A stretch of DNA of 64,000 nucleotides from JAZDFC01 sp043808235 (GCA_043808235.1 JAZDFC010000105.1:248001-312000), one strand, 5' to 3'. Shown: positions 42,805 to 51,978, numbered from the stretch's first letter. Translations and numbers: made by a program. The notes: generated from the letters alone by a model not told the origin.

Positions 42805-44022
42805 ATGAGTCTAAGTCAAATTGCAAGGTCAATCAAAGCTTCTCCCACATTAGCCTTAAACGAGAAAGCCGCAATCTTAAGAGATAAAGGCGATCCGGTA
42901 ATTCATTTGGGCGGGGGTGAGCCGAAAAGCAGGGCGCCGATGGACGCAATCCTTTCGGCTGTTAACGCATTAAACTCCGGCGAAATTCGTTATGCACCGG
43001 CTGACGGAACACCGGATTTGAAAAAATCGATTATCCGTTACACCGAAGAATATTACCACAGAAAAGTTTATCCCGAAAACATCATCGCATCGGGCGGAGC
43101 CAAGCAGGCTATAATGGTCGCGCTTCAGGCAATTTTAAATCCGCAGGAAGAAGTAATTTTCCCGGCGCCGTATTGGGTTAGTTATCCCGATATGGTAAAA
43201 CTTTGCGGCGCTATTCCCGTTCCCGTTTTACCGGAAGACGGTACATTCTACCCGCGATTGAAAGACATCGAACAAAGAGTTGGCTCATACACAAAAGCAA
43301 TTATTATTAATAGTCCGAACAATCCAACAGGCGCATATTATTCCGAAGATTTTATAGCCGATATTGTTGATTACTGCGAAACAAAAGGAATATATTTAAT
43401 AATGGATGACATTTACCATCGTTTGCTTTTCGATGGAAAGAAAACTTACAGTGCATATGATTACACAAAAAAATCAGTAGAAGAATCCAAACTGCTCATC
43501 ATCAACGGCGTATCCAAACAATATGCAATGACCGGATTTAGAATAGGCTGGGCTGTTGGAAACAAAAAACTTATCGAAGCAATGTCGAACATACAGGGTC
43601 ATCAAACATCCGGTCCTTCGGTTTTATTACAGAAGGCGGCAATTGGCGCGTTGAACGGAATTCAATCGAGCGTTGAAGGCTTGCGTGTTACGCTGGAAAA
43701 CAATCGGAATGTTTTAATTGGATTACTCAAATCGTTTGAAGGCGTGAAAGTTACAGTTCCCGACGGAACATTCTATTGCTTTGCCGATTTCAGCGCGTAC
43801 GATAAAGACTCGCAGAAACTCTCCAATATGTTGATTGATAAAGTTATGGTGCTCACAGTTCCCGGAAAGGAATTCGGTTTGGACGGACACTTGAGAATCA
43901 GCTACTGCGGAACTATCAAAGACATCACCGAAGGAATTGAAAGAATGAAATGGGCGCTCGATCCGAATTCACCGAATGAATTGTACATCGGCGACCGTAA
44001 GTTAGTAAGGGAGTGGTCATGA
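42805..44022 (+). CDS. aspC: Aspartate aminotransferase (class I PLP)
   Basis: 405 residues. A fold-I aminotransferase of the Ib/prokaryotic aspartate type: SLSQIARSIKASPTLALNEK, VIHLGGGEPKSRAP, IIASGGAKQAIMVALQAI, FPAPYWVSYPDMVKLCGA, INSPNNPTGAYYS (substrate Asn), LIMDDIYHRLLF, INGVSKQYAMTGFRIGW (PLP Lys and Arg) and LRISYCGTIKDITEGI (carboxylate-binding Arg). It interconverts aspartate and oxaloacetate with glutamate/2-oxoglutarate. Its stop codon overlaps the pckA start (ATGA), so the two are translationally coupled and both act on oxaloacetate. The symbol is by function; an aatA-type name is equally suitable. Confidence 0.88.
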   Translation: MSLSQIARSIKASPTLALNEKAAILRDKGDPVIHLGGGEPKSRAPMDAILSAVNALNSGEIRYAPADGTPDLKKSIIRYTEEYYHRKVYPENIIASGGAKQAIMVALQAILNPQEEVIFPAPYWVSYPDMVKLCGAIPVPVLPEDGTFYPRLKDIEQRVGSYTKAIIINSPNNPTGAYYSEDFIADIVDYCETKGIYLIMDDIYHRLLFDGKKTYSAYDYTKKSVEESKLLIINGVSKQYAMTGFRIGWAVGNKKLIEAMSNIQGHQTSGPSVLLQKAAIGALNGIQSSVEGLRVTLENNRNVLIGLLKSFEGVKVTVPDGTFYCFADFSAYDKDSQKLSNMLIDKVMVLTVPGKEFGLDGHLRISYCGTIKDITEGIERMKWALDPNSPNELYIGDRKLVREWS

Positions 44023-45665
44023 GTAAATATCTCGAATTCAACACGCCTGCAAGCAAGCAGGCTCTCGAACTCGCCTCTGATTTCAGATTGAAAAATCAAG
44101 GGCTAACTTATCTCGATAGAGTATATTGGAATCTACCCGAAGAAGCTCTGTACGAAGAAGCAATTTTCAGAAACGAAGCGAAACTTGTGAAAGGCGGCGC
44201 TCTTCTTGTTAATACAGGTAAACATACTGCGCGCGCCGCTTCGGATAAATTTGTTGTGCAGGAAGAATCCACCCAAAAAGATATTTGGTGGGGAACATAC
44301 AACCGTCCTTATGCGCATGCAAAATGGTCCGAGTTGATGGGACGTCTTCAAGCCTGGGCGCAGGGCGAGGAACTATATGTGCAGGATGTTTATGCCGGCG
44401 CAGATCCGGATTATAAAATGCCTGTCCGAATTGTTACTGAAAAAGCATGGCATAGTTTATTTGCACGTAATATGTTTGTAACTACTAACAATAAAGATGA
44501 ATTAAAAAACTTCGTTCCCGAATTTACAATTATCGCGGTGCCGGGATTCAAGACCGACCCGATAACCGATGGAACGAGATCCGATACGGCGATAATTCTG
44601 AATTTCAATCAACGCACGGCAATTATAGCAAATTCTCTTTACGGCGGGGAAATAAAGAAATCGGTTTTCACAGTGCTCAATTTTCTATTAACATTTCAGG
44701 ATGTACTCCCGATGCACTGTTCCGCCAACATCGGCGATGCCGGTGATGTTGCGTTGTTTTTCGGATTAAGCGGAACCGGAAAAACAACTTTATCCGCGGA
44801 TCCGAAAAGAAGATTAATCGGCGACGATGAACACGGATGGAGTTCGCAGGGCGTATTCAATTTCGAAGGCGGATGTTATGCAAAGGTAATTCGTCTTTCA
44901 GCAGAACACGAACCGCAGATTTACGCTACAACACATCGCTACGGAACAATTCTCGAAAACGTTGTGTGGGATCCCGTAAGCCGTAACATTGATCTCGATG
45001 ACGATTCGATTACAGAAAACACACGCTGCTCATACCCGATTGAATTTATTCCGAATGTAATTCAAGAAGGATACGTGCGAACACATCCAAAGAATATTAT
45101 TTTTCTAACTTGCGATGCGTCCGGCGTAATGCCACCGATTGCGCGGTTGTCGCCCGAACAAGCCCAGTACCATTTTATTTCCGGCTACACTTCTAAAATT
45201 GCCGGAACGGAAATCGGTTTAGGAATCGAACCGCAGATTACTTTCAGCGCTTGCTTCGGCGGACCGTTTATGGTGCGACATCCATTTGAATATGCCGAGA
45301 TGTTGAAACAAAGAATGCTGAAACACAACGCAACTGTTTGGCTTGTAAACACCGGCTGGGTCGGCGGTAGATTTGGTGTTGGCAAACGAATCAGCATCCG
45401 TCATACAAGAAATTTGTTGAATGCCGCGCTCGAAGGAAAACTTGCAAACGTTGAATACAGAAAAGACAAATTATTCGGATATGAAGTGCCGATGACATGC
45501 CCCGATGTTCCGGAAGACGTTCTCTATCCCGAAGCCGCATGGGGCAATAAAGACGAGTACTGGAAAAAATACGACGCGCTCGCAGCTCGCTTTATCGAGA
45601 ATTTCAAATTGTTCGAAGATGGTTGTTCGAAAGATGTAATTGCCGCGGGACCAAAGAGATTGTAA
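44019..45665 (+). CDS. pckA: Phosphoenolpyruvate carboxykinase (ATP)
   Basis: 548 residues from ATG 44019, with AGGGAG upstream; a GTG six bases earlier is less likely. ATP-type PEPCK features: FARNMFVTTNNKDEL, SLYGGEIKKSVFTVLNFL, MHCSANIGDAGDVALFFG, the kinase-1a P-loop GLSGTGKTTLSADPKR, IGDDEHGWSSQGVFNFEGG (metal-binding Asp), FLTCDASGVMPPIARLS and NTGWVGGRFGVGKRISIRHT. It converts oxaloacetate plus ATP to PEP plus CO2, the entry to gluconeogenesis, or the reverse under high CO2. It is coupled to aspartate aminotransferase and followed by a strong hairpin. Confidence 0.96.
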   Translation: MSKYLEFNTPASKQALELASDFRLKNQGLTYLDRVYWNLPEEALYEEAIFRNEAKLVKGGALLVNTGKHTARAASDKFVVQEESTQKDIWWGTYNRPYAHAKWSELMGRLQAWAQGEELYVQDVYAGADPDYKMPVRIVTEKAWHSLFARNMFVTTNNKDELKNFVPEFTIIAVPGFKTDPITDGTRSDTAIILNFNQRTAIIANSLYGGEIKKSVFTVLNFLLTFQDVLPMHCSANIGDAGDVALFFGLSGTGKTTLSADPKRRLIGDDEHGWSSQGVFNFEGGCYAKVIRLSAEHEPQIYATTHRYGTILENVVWDPVSRNIDLDDDSITENTRCSYPIEFIPNVIQEGYVRTHPKNIIFLTCDASGVMPPIARLSPEQAQYHFISGYTSKIAGTEIGLGIEPQITFSACFGGPFMVRHPFEYAEMLKQRMLKHNATVWLVNTGWVGGRFGVGKRISIRHTRNLLNAALEGKLANVEYRKDKLFGYEVPMTCPDVPEDVLYPEAAWGNKDEYWKKYDALAARFIENFKLFEDGCSKDVIAAGPKRL

Positions 45666-45673
45666 CAAGATGA

Positions 45674-45724
45674 AAACCTCCAGGGTTTCCCGCCGCGGCG
45701 GGCAAGTTCCAACCCTGGAGGTTT
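45674..45724 (+). repeat. Nested palindromes after pckA (terminator and/or mobile repeat)
   Basis: The outer arms AAACCTCCAGGGTT (45674-45687) and AACCCTGGAGGTTT (45711-45724) pair perfectly over 14 bp. Inside is a separate perfect 14-bp palindrome, CCCGCCGCGGCGGG (45689-45702). It starts 8 bases after the pckA stop, so it can end transcription, but the nested GC palindrome is more than a terminator needs. The outer arms resemble the hairpin at 2539-2571. Confidence 0.75.
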
Positions 45725-45797
45725 AATTATCAGAATAAAAGTGAAATGTCCGTCTTCTAAACATATTCAATTTCTGTTCATCAATATTGGAGATTTT

Positions 45798-46328
45798 ATG
45801 AAACAAATCGCACGTGTTTTTACATTTGGCTTACTAATGGTTTTTACATTTACTCAATGCGGCAAATCCGAAGAATCCAAAACGGACCAAACCAGCGAGC
45901 AAGTACAGGAAGCAAAGGATTTAACTCCAAATGAAATAAGTATTGCTATCGTTGATATTTATATCGAAGCGATGACGAAAGTTACAGAGCTTGTAAAAGG
46001 GAATCCTGCCGCTGCCGAAGTGAATCCCAAAATCCAAGAGTTGAAAGACAAGTACGTTGCAAAGTTAGTTGAGCTTGGAAAAGTGAAAGAGAAATTATCT
46101 CCCGCCGACAAAAGCATGATTGATAATAAAATATGGCTGGGTATCGGGAGATTATCACCTGACGTAATGAAAGAATTTTCCGCTGCGGTTACTTACTATA
46201 TTGGTAAAGATGAAGGGAACAAAACTCATTTCTTGATTTCAAGTTTCAATATCATTACACAGTATGCTGACTTTGAATTGCTGAAAAAGCAACTTCCGGA
46301 AGAAGCAAAACGACTTGGTATTAACTAA
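45798..46328 (+). CDS. Lipoprotein of unknown function
   Basis: 176 residues from ATG 45798, chosen for GGAG upstream and because a lipoprotein signal follows (MKQIARVFTFGLLMVFTFTQC, Cys at about residue 21). The mature chain begins with an acidic Ser/Glu/Gln-rich linker and then appears all-helical (LTPNEISIAIVDIYIEAMTK, VELGKVKEKLSPADKSMID, FELLKKQLPEEAKRLGIN). No family is recognised. It is probably anchored in a membrane facing the periplasm. It has its own terminator and seems monocistronic. Confidence 0.68.
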   Translation: MKQIARVFTFGLLMVFTFTQCGKSEESKTDQTSEQVQEAKDLTPNEISIAIVDIYIEAMTKVTELVKGNPAAAEVNPKIQELKDKYVAKLVELGKVKEKLSPADKSMIDNKIWLGIGRLSPDVMKEFSAAVTYYIGKDEGNKTHFLISSFNIITQYADFELLKKQLPEEAKRLGIN

Positions 46329-46352
46329 TTTACTAAAAACCATTAGTTGTAG

Positions 46353-46381
46353 CGCCGCTTCAAATTTTGTAGCGGCGTTTT
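46353..46381 (+). terminator. Rho-independent terminator
   Basis: CGCCGCT at 46353-46359 pairs with AGCGGCG at 46371-46377, followed directly by TTTT. It lies 25 bases after the lipoprotein stop and just before the tail-to-tail histidine kinase gene. Confidence 0.75.
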
Positions 46382-46385
46382 ACCT

Positions 46386-47534
46386 TTATGCAAACTTAAA
46401 ACTCATCGAAAAACAAAATCCATTTTGATTGGATATATCACAACTGCCGCCCAACTGCATAACCGATTGTTTTACAATTATCATTCCCAACGAATCGGTT
46501 TTTTCAATATCGAAGTTCTCAGGAAGCCCGGCGCCATTATCTTCATATTTAAGTAAAATTTCTTCATGGTTTTTTAGATGAACATTTACTTTAATTTCCG
46601 GGTGGTCGGTGTTAGCAAAAGCATATTTTATTGAGTTGGTTAATAACTCATTTAATATTAGTCCGCAGGTAAGGGATATTTTTGCGGAAACATTAATTTG
46701 GTCGCTTATGCACAAATATTTGATTTCCCGCTGAGCAAAAGAATTAACGATATGATTACCCAATCCGTTAAGATAATCACCAATCATAACGTTTTCCAAA
46801 TTCATCGTCTGGTACAATTTATCATGAACCATGGATATTGCTTTTACACGCGACTCAACATCCGCAAGGATATCTTTTATACTATTATTCTTGGAATCTA
46901 ATAAAGTTTGAAGACGAAGAGTACTTATCAAAACATTAAATTGATTTTTAATTCTATGGTGAATTTCATTTAACTGTGTCTCTTTTTGCAGCAAATCGTT
47001 TTGTGCTTTTTGAAATAAAAGCAATGAGTTCAAATCATTCTGAATTATTTCGCGAAGTGAGATTAATAGCTCCTTGTATAAGTCCGAATATTTATTTTCT
47101 TTATTATCAAGCATGCAAAAGGTTCCAAACACTTCGCCGTCAGGCCACATTATCGGCATCCCCATATAAGATACTATTCCGAATGGTAAACTTGGATTGT
47201 TTTCTTTCCAATCCTTATCGTCGGCAGCATTTTGTAAGGCAAGCTCACTCCGCGTCCCTGCTACATTTTCGCAGTACCAGCCGAGTCCCAAATCAAATTT
47301 CATATGCTTTTCAAAAATATTAGCTTCCGTTTTACTTGTAAGCAACACTTCCAATTTATCTTCGGATAGCCTTGTAACCAAACCTGAAGGAACTCCGATA
47401 ATTTTTGCCGCAAGGTCAACTATCTTCTGCCATTTATTTTGTATTTCAAAGGGGATTTCCGGTTTATCCGCTGAAGTTATTGCAATCAAAATATCCTGAG
47501 GAGAATTAACTGTTTTTACCTTAGCCAAACGCAT
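46386..47534 (-). CDS. GAF-domain sensor histidine kinase (HisKA_2 type)
   Basis: 382 residues, cytosolic. A GAF domain occupies about residues 30-180 (WQKIVDLAAKIIGVPSGLVT, YMGMPIMWPDGEVFGTFCML). A short coiled linker leads to the HisKA_2 dimerisation helix with the phospho-acceptor His in QLNEIHHRIKNQFNVL, and a HATPase domain with ILNELLTNSIKYAFAN (N box) and YEDNGAGLP (G1). Kinases of this class often pass phosphate to stand-alone response regulators; none is next to it. The GAF ligand is unknown. It lies tail to tail with the lipoprotein gene. Confidence 0.88.
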   Translation of the reverse strand: MRLAKVKTVNSPQDILIAITSADKPEIPFEIQNKWQKIVDLAAKIIGVPSGLVTRLSEDKLEVLLTSKTEANIFEKHMKFDLGLGWYCENVAGTRSELALQNAADDKDWKENNPSLPFGIVSYMGMPIMWPDGEVFGTFCMLDNKENKYSDLYKELLISLREIIQNDLNSLLLFQKAQNDLLQKETQLNEIHHRIKNQFNVLISTLRLQTLLDSKNNSIKDILADVESRVKAISMVHDKLYQTMNLENVMIGDYLNGLGNHIVNSFAQREIKYLCISDQINVSAKISLTCGLILNELLTNSIKYAFANTDHPEIKVNVHLKNHEEILLKYEDNGAGLPENFDIEKTDSLGMIIVKQSVMQLGGSCDISNQNGFCFSMSFKFA

Positions 47535-47620
47535 ATAAAAAAATTCCTTTATTATGACCGGTTCAAAAATATAAATTTTGTAGTTGAAAAAAATGCTTAT
47601 TTATTTACACTAATTGCAGA

Positions 47621-48604
47621 TCAGATATGTAATTCAACAACGTCGCCGTCAAAAAGAATATGATCGCGCCCTACATGCTGACCATTGAAGACATCTTTAC
47701 CCCATACACGCGCCGTTTTTAAATTTTTAACAAAATCATGATGAACTTTTGCAGCGAATTCTTCTATTGTACAGCCTTCATGTAATATGAACGGTAAGCC
47801 TTCGGCAACATCCTTGCCGGGTGGTTTTGAAAAGATTCGAATTATCCTCATCAACTTTACCGCTCGACGAATCATTTCGCTAATATTTTTATCATCTTTT
47901 ACAGAAATCGGTAGTATCTCCCACTCGGGATCGAGAAGTTCGTGTAACACGTTGTAATCTTCGGTGCTTATATCATCGTCTAGTTTGTTGACAACAATCA
48001 ATGCGGGGATAGAAACGATTCTCTCATCTTCGATAGAATTCTTTTTGTTCGAAAGATTAATTTTATTCTGTGCAAAAAGTTTCAGGATCAAATCTATTTC
48101 TTGAAGAGGAAAAGCCTGAATGTCGAGCATTATAAAAACCAGGTCGGAGCTGCGAATTAAATCAAGAAACTCCGGCTCCATAAAATCCCTATCCACAGGC
48201 GGTGTATCTATTAGCTGCAGATGAATGTTTTCAAATAGCACCATTCCTGGTGTTGGCGCCCATGTAGTATACGGACATTCAGAAACTTCGGGATGCGCAT
48301 GTGTTAGTTTTGTAACCAAAGATGATTTTCCGACATTCGTTGTTCCGATAATGATAATCCGTCCGGCGCCTTCTCGCTCAATGTGAAAATGGCATTCGTG
48401 TTTACCGGTTTTCTTTTTCGCGTAAGATTCTGACTTTAATTTGGAAAGTTTTTTTCGGTACTCTGCCCGGAGCTTGTCAGTACCTTTATGTTTAGGAATG
48501 TGACTTAGTAATTCTTCGAGGTGCGTAACTTTTTCATCAACGTCTTTTGCTTCGCGGAATTTCCGCTCGGCATCAAAATATTCGGGGGGTAAATTTGTCG
48601 GCAT
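47621..48604 (-). CDS. TGS-domain GTPase of the OBG/DRG type
   Basis: 327 residues. A basic helical N-terminus (about 1-75) with KLRAEYRKKLSKLKSES is followed by the GTPase domain: G1 IIIGTTNVGKSSLVTKLTHA, switch YTTWAPTPGMV, G3 LIDTPPVDRDFM and G4 VVNKLDDD. A C-terminal TGS domain (about 260-327) has EGCTIEEFAAKVHHDFVKNL and RVWGKDVFNGQHVGRDHIL. The layout is that of the DRG group of ribosome-associated GTPases, which is more typical of archaea and eukaryotes but has bacterial members. The start at 48604 (MPTNLPPEYFDAERKFREAK) matches the family. Confidence 0.87.
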   Translation of the reverse strand: MPTNLPPEYFDAERKFREAKDVDEKVTHLEELLSHIPKHKGTDKLRAEYRKKLSKLKSESYAKKKTGKHECHFHIEREGAGRIIIIGTTNVGKSSLVTKLTHAHPEVSECPYTTWAPTPGMVLFENIHLQLIDTPPVDRDFMEPEFLDLIRSSDLVFIMLDIQAFPLQEIDLILKLFAQNKINLSNKKNSIEDERIVSIPALIVVNKLDDDISTEDYNVLHELLDPEWEILPISVKDDKNISEMIRRAVKLMRIIRIFSKPPGKDVAEGLPFILHEGCTIEEFAAKVHHDFVKNLKTARVWGKDVFNGQHVGRDHILFDGDVVELHI

Positions 48605-48728
48605 TTCTTACCGAAATATTTTTGATGGGCAACTTAATAAATCAATCAATAAAAATCATCGGAAGTTATAAAGTTTGTAATAGACTATTCGGCATATTTA
48701 TAGCCCACTGTTTCGATTTCATCGAAAA

Positions 48729-48782
48729 CACGGATTTAACAGATTTTCACTGATCTGTGGATATCTGCTTAATCAGTGTATT
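48729..48782. repeat. Possible ACGGATTTAACAGATT-type interspersed repeat
   Basis: ACACGGATTTAACAGATTTT followed by CACTGATCTGTGGAT and AATCAGTG. Words of this kind (CACGGATTTAACAGATTTAC and variants) recur between genes in many unrelated environmental genomes (from memory). A shorter relative is near 34648 (GATGACACGGATTCG). It lies in the gap between the GTPase and peptidase genes. Confidence 0.35.
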
Positions 48783-48816
48783 CCGGCATCTTCGGAATCA
48801 GGGTGCTATTAAATAT

Positions 48817-50337
48817 TTACAGTCCAAACGATTTTAAATATCCGTCAATATCTAACTCTCTTCCCGTTGCGTTTTTCATTTTTTGCTGCCATGTATAAAG
48901 CGCGCCATCCTTGTACAAATTGTTAATCATATGTTCGCTTACTTTTGCATCATAGATATAATCCTTGCCGAATTTACTTTCTAGTGCATCATGAACCTGC
49001 CAGGCAATGATATCGGCAATAAAATAGTTTTGAAGATAGACAGGGTAAGCGGCATAAAATACATTCGCAAGGTCAACAGGATTTTGCTGCGGCACATCAA
49101 GCATTAAATATTTTTTATTCAGCTTGTCTCGCAATTGTGTCGGATTGGCGTCAAGATTTTTGTACATCTCTATTTCCAATAGTATTGCCGTCAATTGATA
49201 CCGGAGATATGCTGGCGCGTATTTATCTAAAATATCATTTGTACTTTTTATGCTCTCATCAGTAGCTCCGACGTTTTCTTTTAACCAAACCGGATTGTTG
49301 GCAAAGAAGGCAAAGGACTGCGCCATTCCTTCTCCAAATGCGGGGCTTTCATTACCAAGACACCATTCGTAGCCTTTTAATATCGGCGATTCAATTTTTG
49401 TAAACATACCATGCAATCCATGTCCAAGTTCGTGCATCCAAACAGCTATCGGCATGTTTAGTTGAACGACAATTCTAAAATCATTCGGAATTTGAATTGC
49501 CAATCCATTGCCGCCGTAAGGAATGTCCTTCTCAACAAATCTAACCGGGAGTTTATCATAATCGATACCAATATTACTCAAGGTTGATTTCATCACCGGA
49601 GTCATCGCATCCTTTTCTATATTTGCACCCATTGAATTCATGTAAAAGGCGCCAACCCATCTCATTGCCGCCTGGAATTTTAATGTGTCGGTATTCTGTT
49701 CTTTTTTGAAATCCTCAATTAATTTCAAATATGGTTCACGCGTTCTTTCCTCGATCATGTTTATCATCTTGTTGAACCAATCAACATTCAACGCCGAAAG
49801 TTCCAAAGCCATGTAAGCGTAATTATCGAATCCCAATTCTTTCGCCTTTTTATTTCGGATCTTAAATAAATCCAGAACCATCTTGTTAATCTGTTCGTTA
49901 TCTGGTTTGTTGGCAACATCACCCGAACCGGCGAGCCATTTTTCTAATTTATTCGCAAGCGAAAAAACTTCTTCATTGTAATCTACTTTCGCACTGGTTA
50001 ATACGTGATGCCATACTTCAACTCTACGTTGCAGAACCAAATCTTCAATCTCGTCCTTCTTTTTATACCAATCAGTAATAGCCTCGTTAAGGGATTTATC
50101 GGAAAATAAATCCACATACCTTTTGTTTGGTGTATCAAGGTCTGCTTCACCCTCGGCGGAATAAACATTCCAATTTGCAACTCCCATTTGTACGGAAATG
50201 TCTTCGAAGATTTTTTCTTTTTCATCAAGGAATGTTTTTAATTCCTGCTGCGATGAGATTGATTGAGAAAACAATATTTGATTTTGGATTACGAATAAAA
50301 TCGTTAAGATGAATACTGATTTTAGTGTGCTTTTCAT
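48817..50337 (-). CDS. Secreted zinc metallopeptidase of the M2/M3 (gluzincin) type
   Basis: 506 residues. A signal peptide (about 1-24) leads to an all-helical chain. The zinc motif is HELGHGLHG (His302, Glu303, His306) and the third ligand Glu is probably in GNESPAFGEGMAQSF about 30 residues on. The layout (helical lid, central HExxH, C-terminal YLQNYFIADIIAWQVH) fits the M2/M3 families of oligopeptidases, closest to angiotensin-converting-enzyme-like M2 proteins. It probably trims peptides in the periplasm or outside the cell. M2 versus M3 cannot be settled by eye. Monocistronic, minus strand. Confidence 0.82.
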   Translation of the reverse strand: MKSTLKSVFILTILFVIQNQILFSQSISSQQELKTFLDEKEKIFEDISVQMGVANWNVYSAEGEADLDTPNKRYVDLFSDKSLNEAITDWYKKKDEIEDLVLQRRVEVWHHVLTSAKVDYNEEVFSLANKLEKWLAGSGDVANKPDNEQINKMVLDLFKIRNKKAKELGFDNYAYMALELSALNVDWFNKMINMIEERTREPYLKLIEDFKKEQNTDTLKFQAAMRWVGAFYMNSMGANIEKDAMTPVMKSTLSNIGIDYDKLPVRFVEKDIPYGGNGLAIQIPNDFRIVVQLNMPIAVWMHELGHGLHGMFTKIESPILKGYEWCLGNESPAFGEGMAQSFAFFANNPVWLKENVGATDESIKSTNDILDKYAPAYLRYQLTAILLEIEMYKNLDANPTQLRDKLNKKYLMLDVPQQNPVDLANVFYAAYPVYLQNYFIADIIAWQVHDALESKFGKDYIYDAKVSEHMINNLYKDGALYTWQQKMKNATGRELDIDGYLKSFGL

Positions 50338-50517
50338 TTTCGATATTCCATTATGGTTTCAAAGAGTTGTTCAAAAATACAAAATGCTGTTAGATTATAT
50401 GAGGATAAATTAAAACAAATTTATTTATCAAACATTTTCCATGTAAGTAAATTAATATTGATATTTGGGTTATAGATAGTAAGATGAATTTGTTAAAAGT
50501 ATTAACGGATTAATTTC

Positions 50518-51509
50518 ATGAGAAAAAATTCTGCAATCTTCTTTTGGGTTTTTTTCATTCTAATTCTTATTTCCGTGAGCTCATCATTTGCTCAGTACGG
50601 TATCCCGCAAAAGCTGGAATGGTGTTACGAAGCTCGCTTCGGAATGTTTATACATTTTGGATCATACTCATATTTGGGACATGGGGAGTGGGCATCTAGT
50701 TCGGAAAATTGGATCAAGCCGGATTATCAAACGCATGTTTTCTCTAAATTTCAACGAAGGAGCAATAGCAAGCCTGGCTGAAAAAGCATGAATGAAATAC
50801 CTCGTGATAACGGCAAAACATAACGAAGTCCATTTAAAGTGAACCATATTGGGGCGTTTACGCAAAAAGGGAAGGCAAATTATTTGCTCACGTATTCACA
50901 TGGCCGGTGGATGGTCAATTGAAAATCCCGTCACTCTCAAATACAATTAATAGAATATATTTAATGAACGATCCCATTACTTCGTTAGGATATACAGAAA
51001 GCGATGGGTGTATCACCATTTTAGTACCGGCAACAACTCCGAACGCAATTAATTCCGTAATAGTAGTTGATGTTGATGGGCTACCTGTGGTCTCGCCTTT
51101 ATAAATAAAAGTAACAAGGATAACCGTAAAAGGTGAAAGTGGTGTAACGTCTATTTCCGTCGATGGAGAAACTTTGCAGATGGCCGCAACCGTTAGTCCA
51201 TCTAATGCAACATTAAAATCGGTTACCTGGTCGGTCTCAAACCCGGCTGTTGCATCTATCAGTGTTGACGGTGTATTGACGGCAATAAATAACGGGAAGG
51301 TAGATGTCATCGCTACTGCGACCGACGGTTCGGGTATTCGGGGGAAGGTATCCATTACTATTTCAAATCAAAAGCAGCATGCCGGTTTGCACAGTTATGA
51401 GTGGAATGCAAAAAACGAACAGGGCATTGAAGTGCCGAACGGTGTTTGTTTTTACCAGCTTAGATGCGAGGACAAAATCCTAACAAAGAAAATGCTTTTG
51501 ATGAGATAA
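50518..51509 (+). pseudogene. Wrecked alpha-L-fucosidase (GH29) with Ig-like and T9SS remnants
   Basis: Recognisable pieces in order. A signal peptide and the GH29 start are in one frame (YEARFGMFIHFGSYSYLGHG). Then comes a frameshift to FNEGAIASLAEKA, a TGA, and MKYLVITAKHNE, which is the GH29 motif MKYxxxTAKHHDGF. Next, without the middle ~350 codons holding the catalytic Asp, comes the GH29 tail: REGKLFAHVFTWPVDGQLKI and ITILVPATTPNAINSVIVVD. After an in-frame TAA at 51102-51104, an Ig-like BIG2 domain continues in the same frame (GETLQMAATVSPSNATLKSV), ending in a shortened T9SS domain (NGVCFYQLRCEDKILTKKML). It has at least one frameshift, two stops and one large deletion, so it is dead. 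Confidence 0.8.
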
Positions 51510-51978
51510 AAATTTACATAGAAGATTGAAGATTTAATTATTTGTTCGATATCATACCGCTACAACACAATCAGTTGGTAATAAACAGCGCTCCTTTGGA
51601 ATTATCTGCCATAATGATTTTGTGTCTTATTTTAATACTGTTTTCCATTCTGAGACATATCAAATGATGCCCGTCAACGTAAAAAGTGATATTTACAGTT
51701 ATTTTAGCATAAAAAGATTTGGCATTTACTTTGAGAGTGGAACCACAGAAGCACTCTCAAATAGCATATGACCCACCATTAAATTTTGGCGGTGAGATTA
51801 GCGGTAGCAATCGGCTGGGCTGCCTGTTAAGATTGCCGCCTTCCTCTTTTTAAACCCTCTTTAGAATGGGCTTTTTCGGTTAACTTGTTTGATAATAATA
51901 AATTACGCAATTATTGTATTTTTTGGATTAATTGGCTAAGTTTGGACTCATTTTTTTGGATAATTTACAGAGAAGTAT
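51510..51978. other. Non-coding gap before rpmH
   Basis: 469 bases with no gene. TTGAGAGTG at 51731-51739 pairs perfectly with CACTCTCAA at 51752-51760 around a 12-base loop, without a T-run. No DnaA box (TTATCCACA type) was found, so there is no sign of the replication origin that often accompanies rpmH-rnpA. The rpmH promoter is at the right end. Confidence 0.5.
51914..51944 (+). promoter_or_regulatory. Candidate promoter for rpmH-rnpA-yidC
   Basis: TTG at 51914-51916, a 20-base spacer and TAAGTTTG at 51937-51944, a full match to TAnnTTTG. It lies 34 bases before the rpmH ATG. Confidence 0.55.

Noticed and set aside
51510..51978. Possible replication origin next to rpmH-rnpA
   Set aside because: No DnaA boxes, no dnaA or dnaN, and no AT-rich unwinding repeats were seen; the gap is ordinary.
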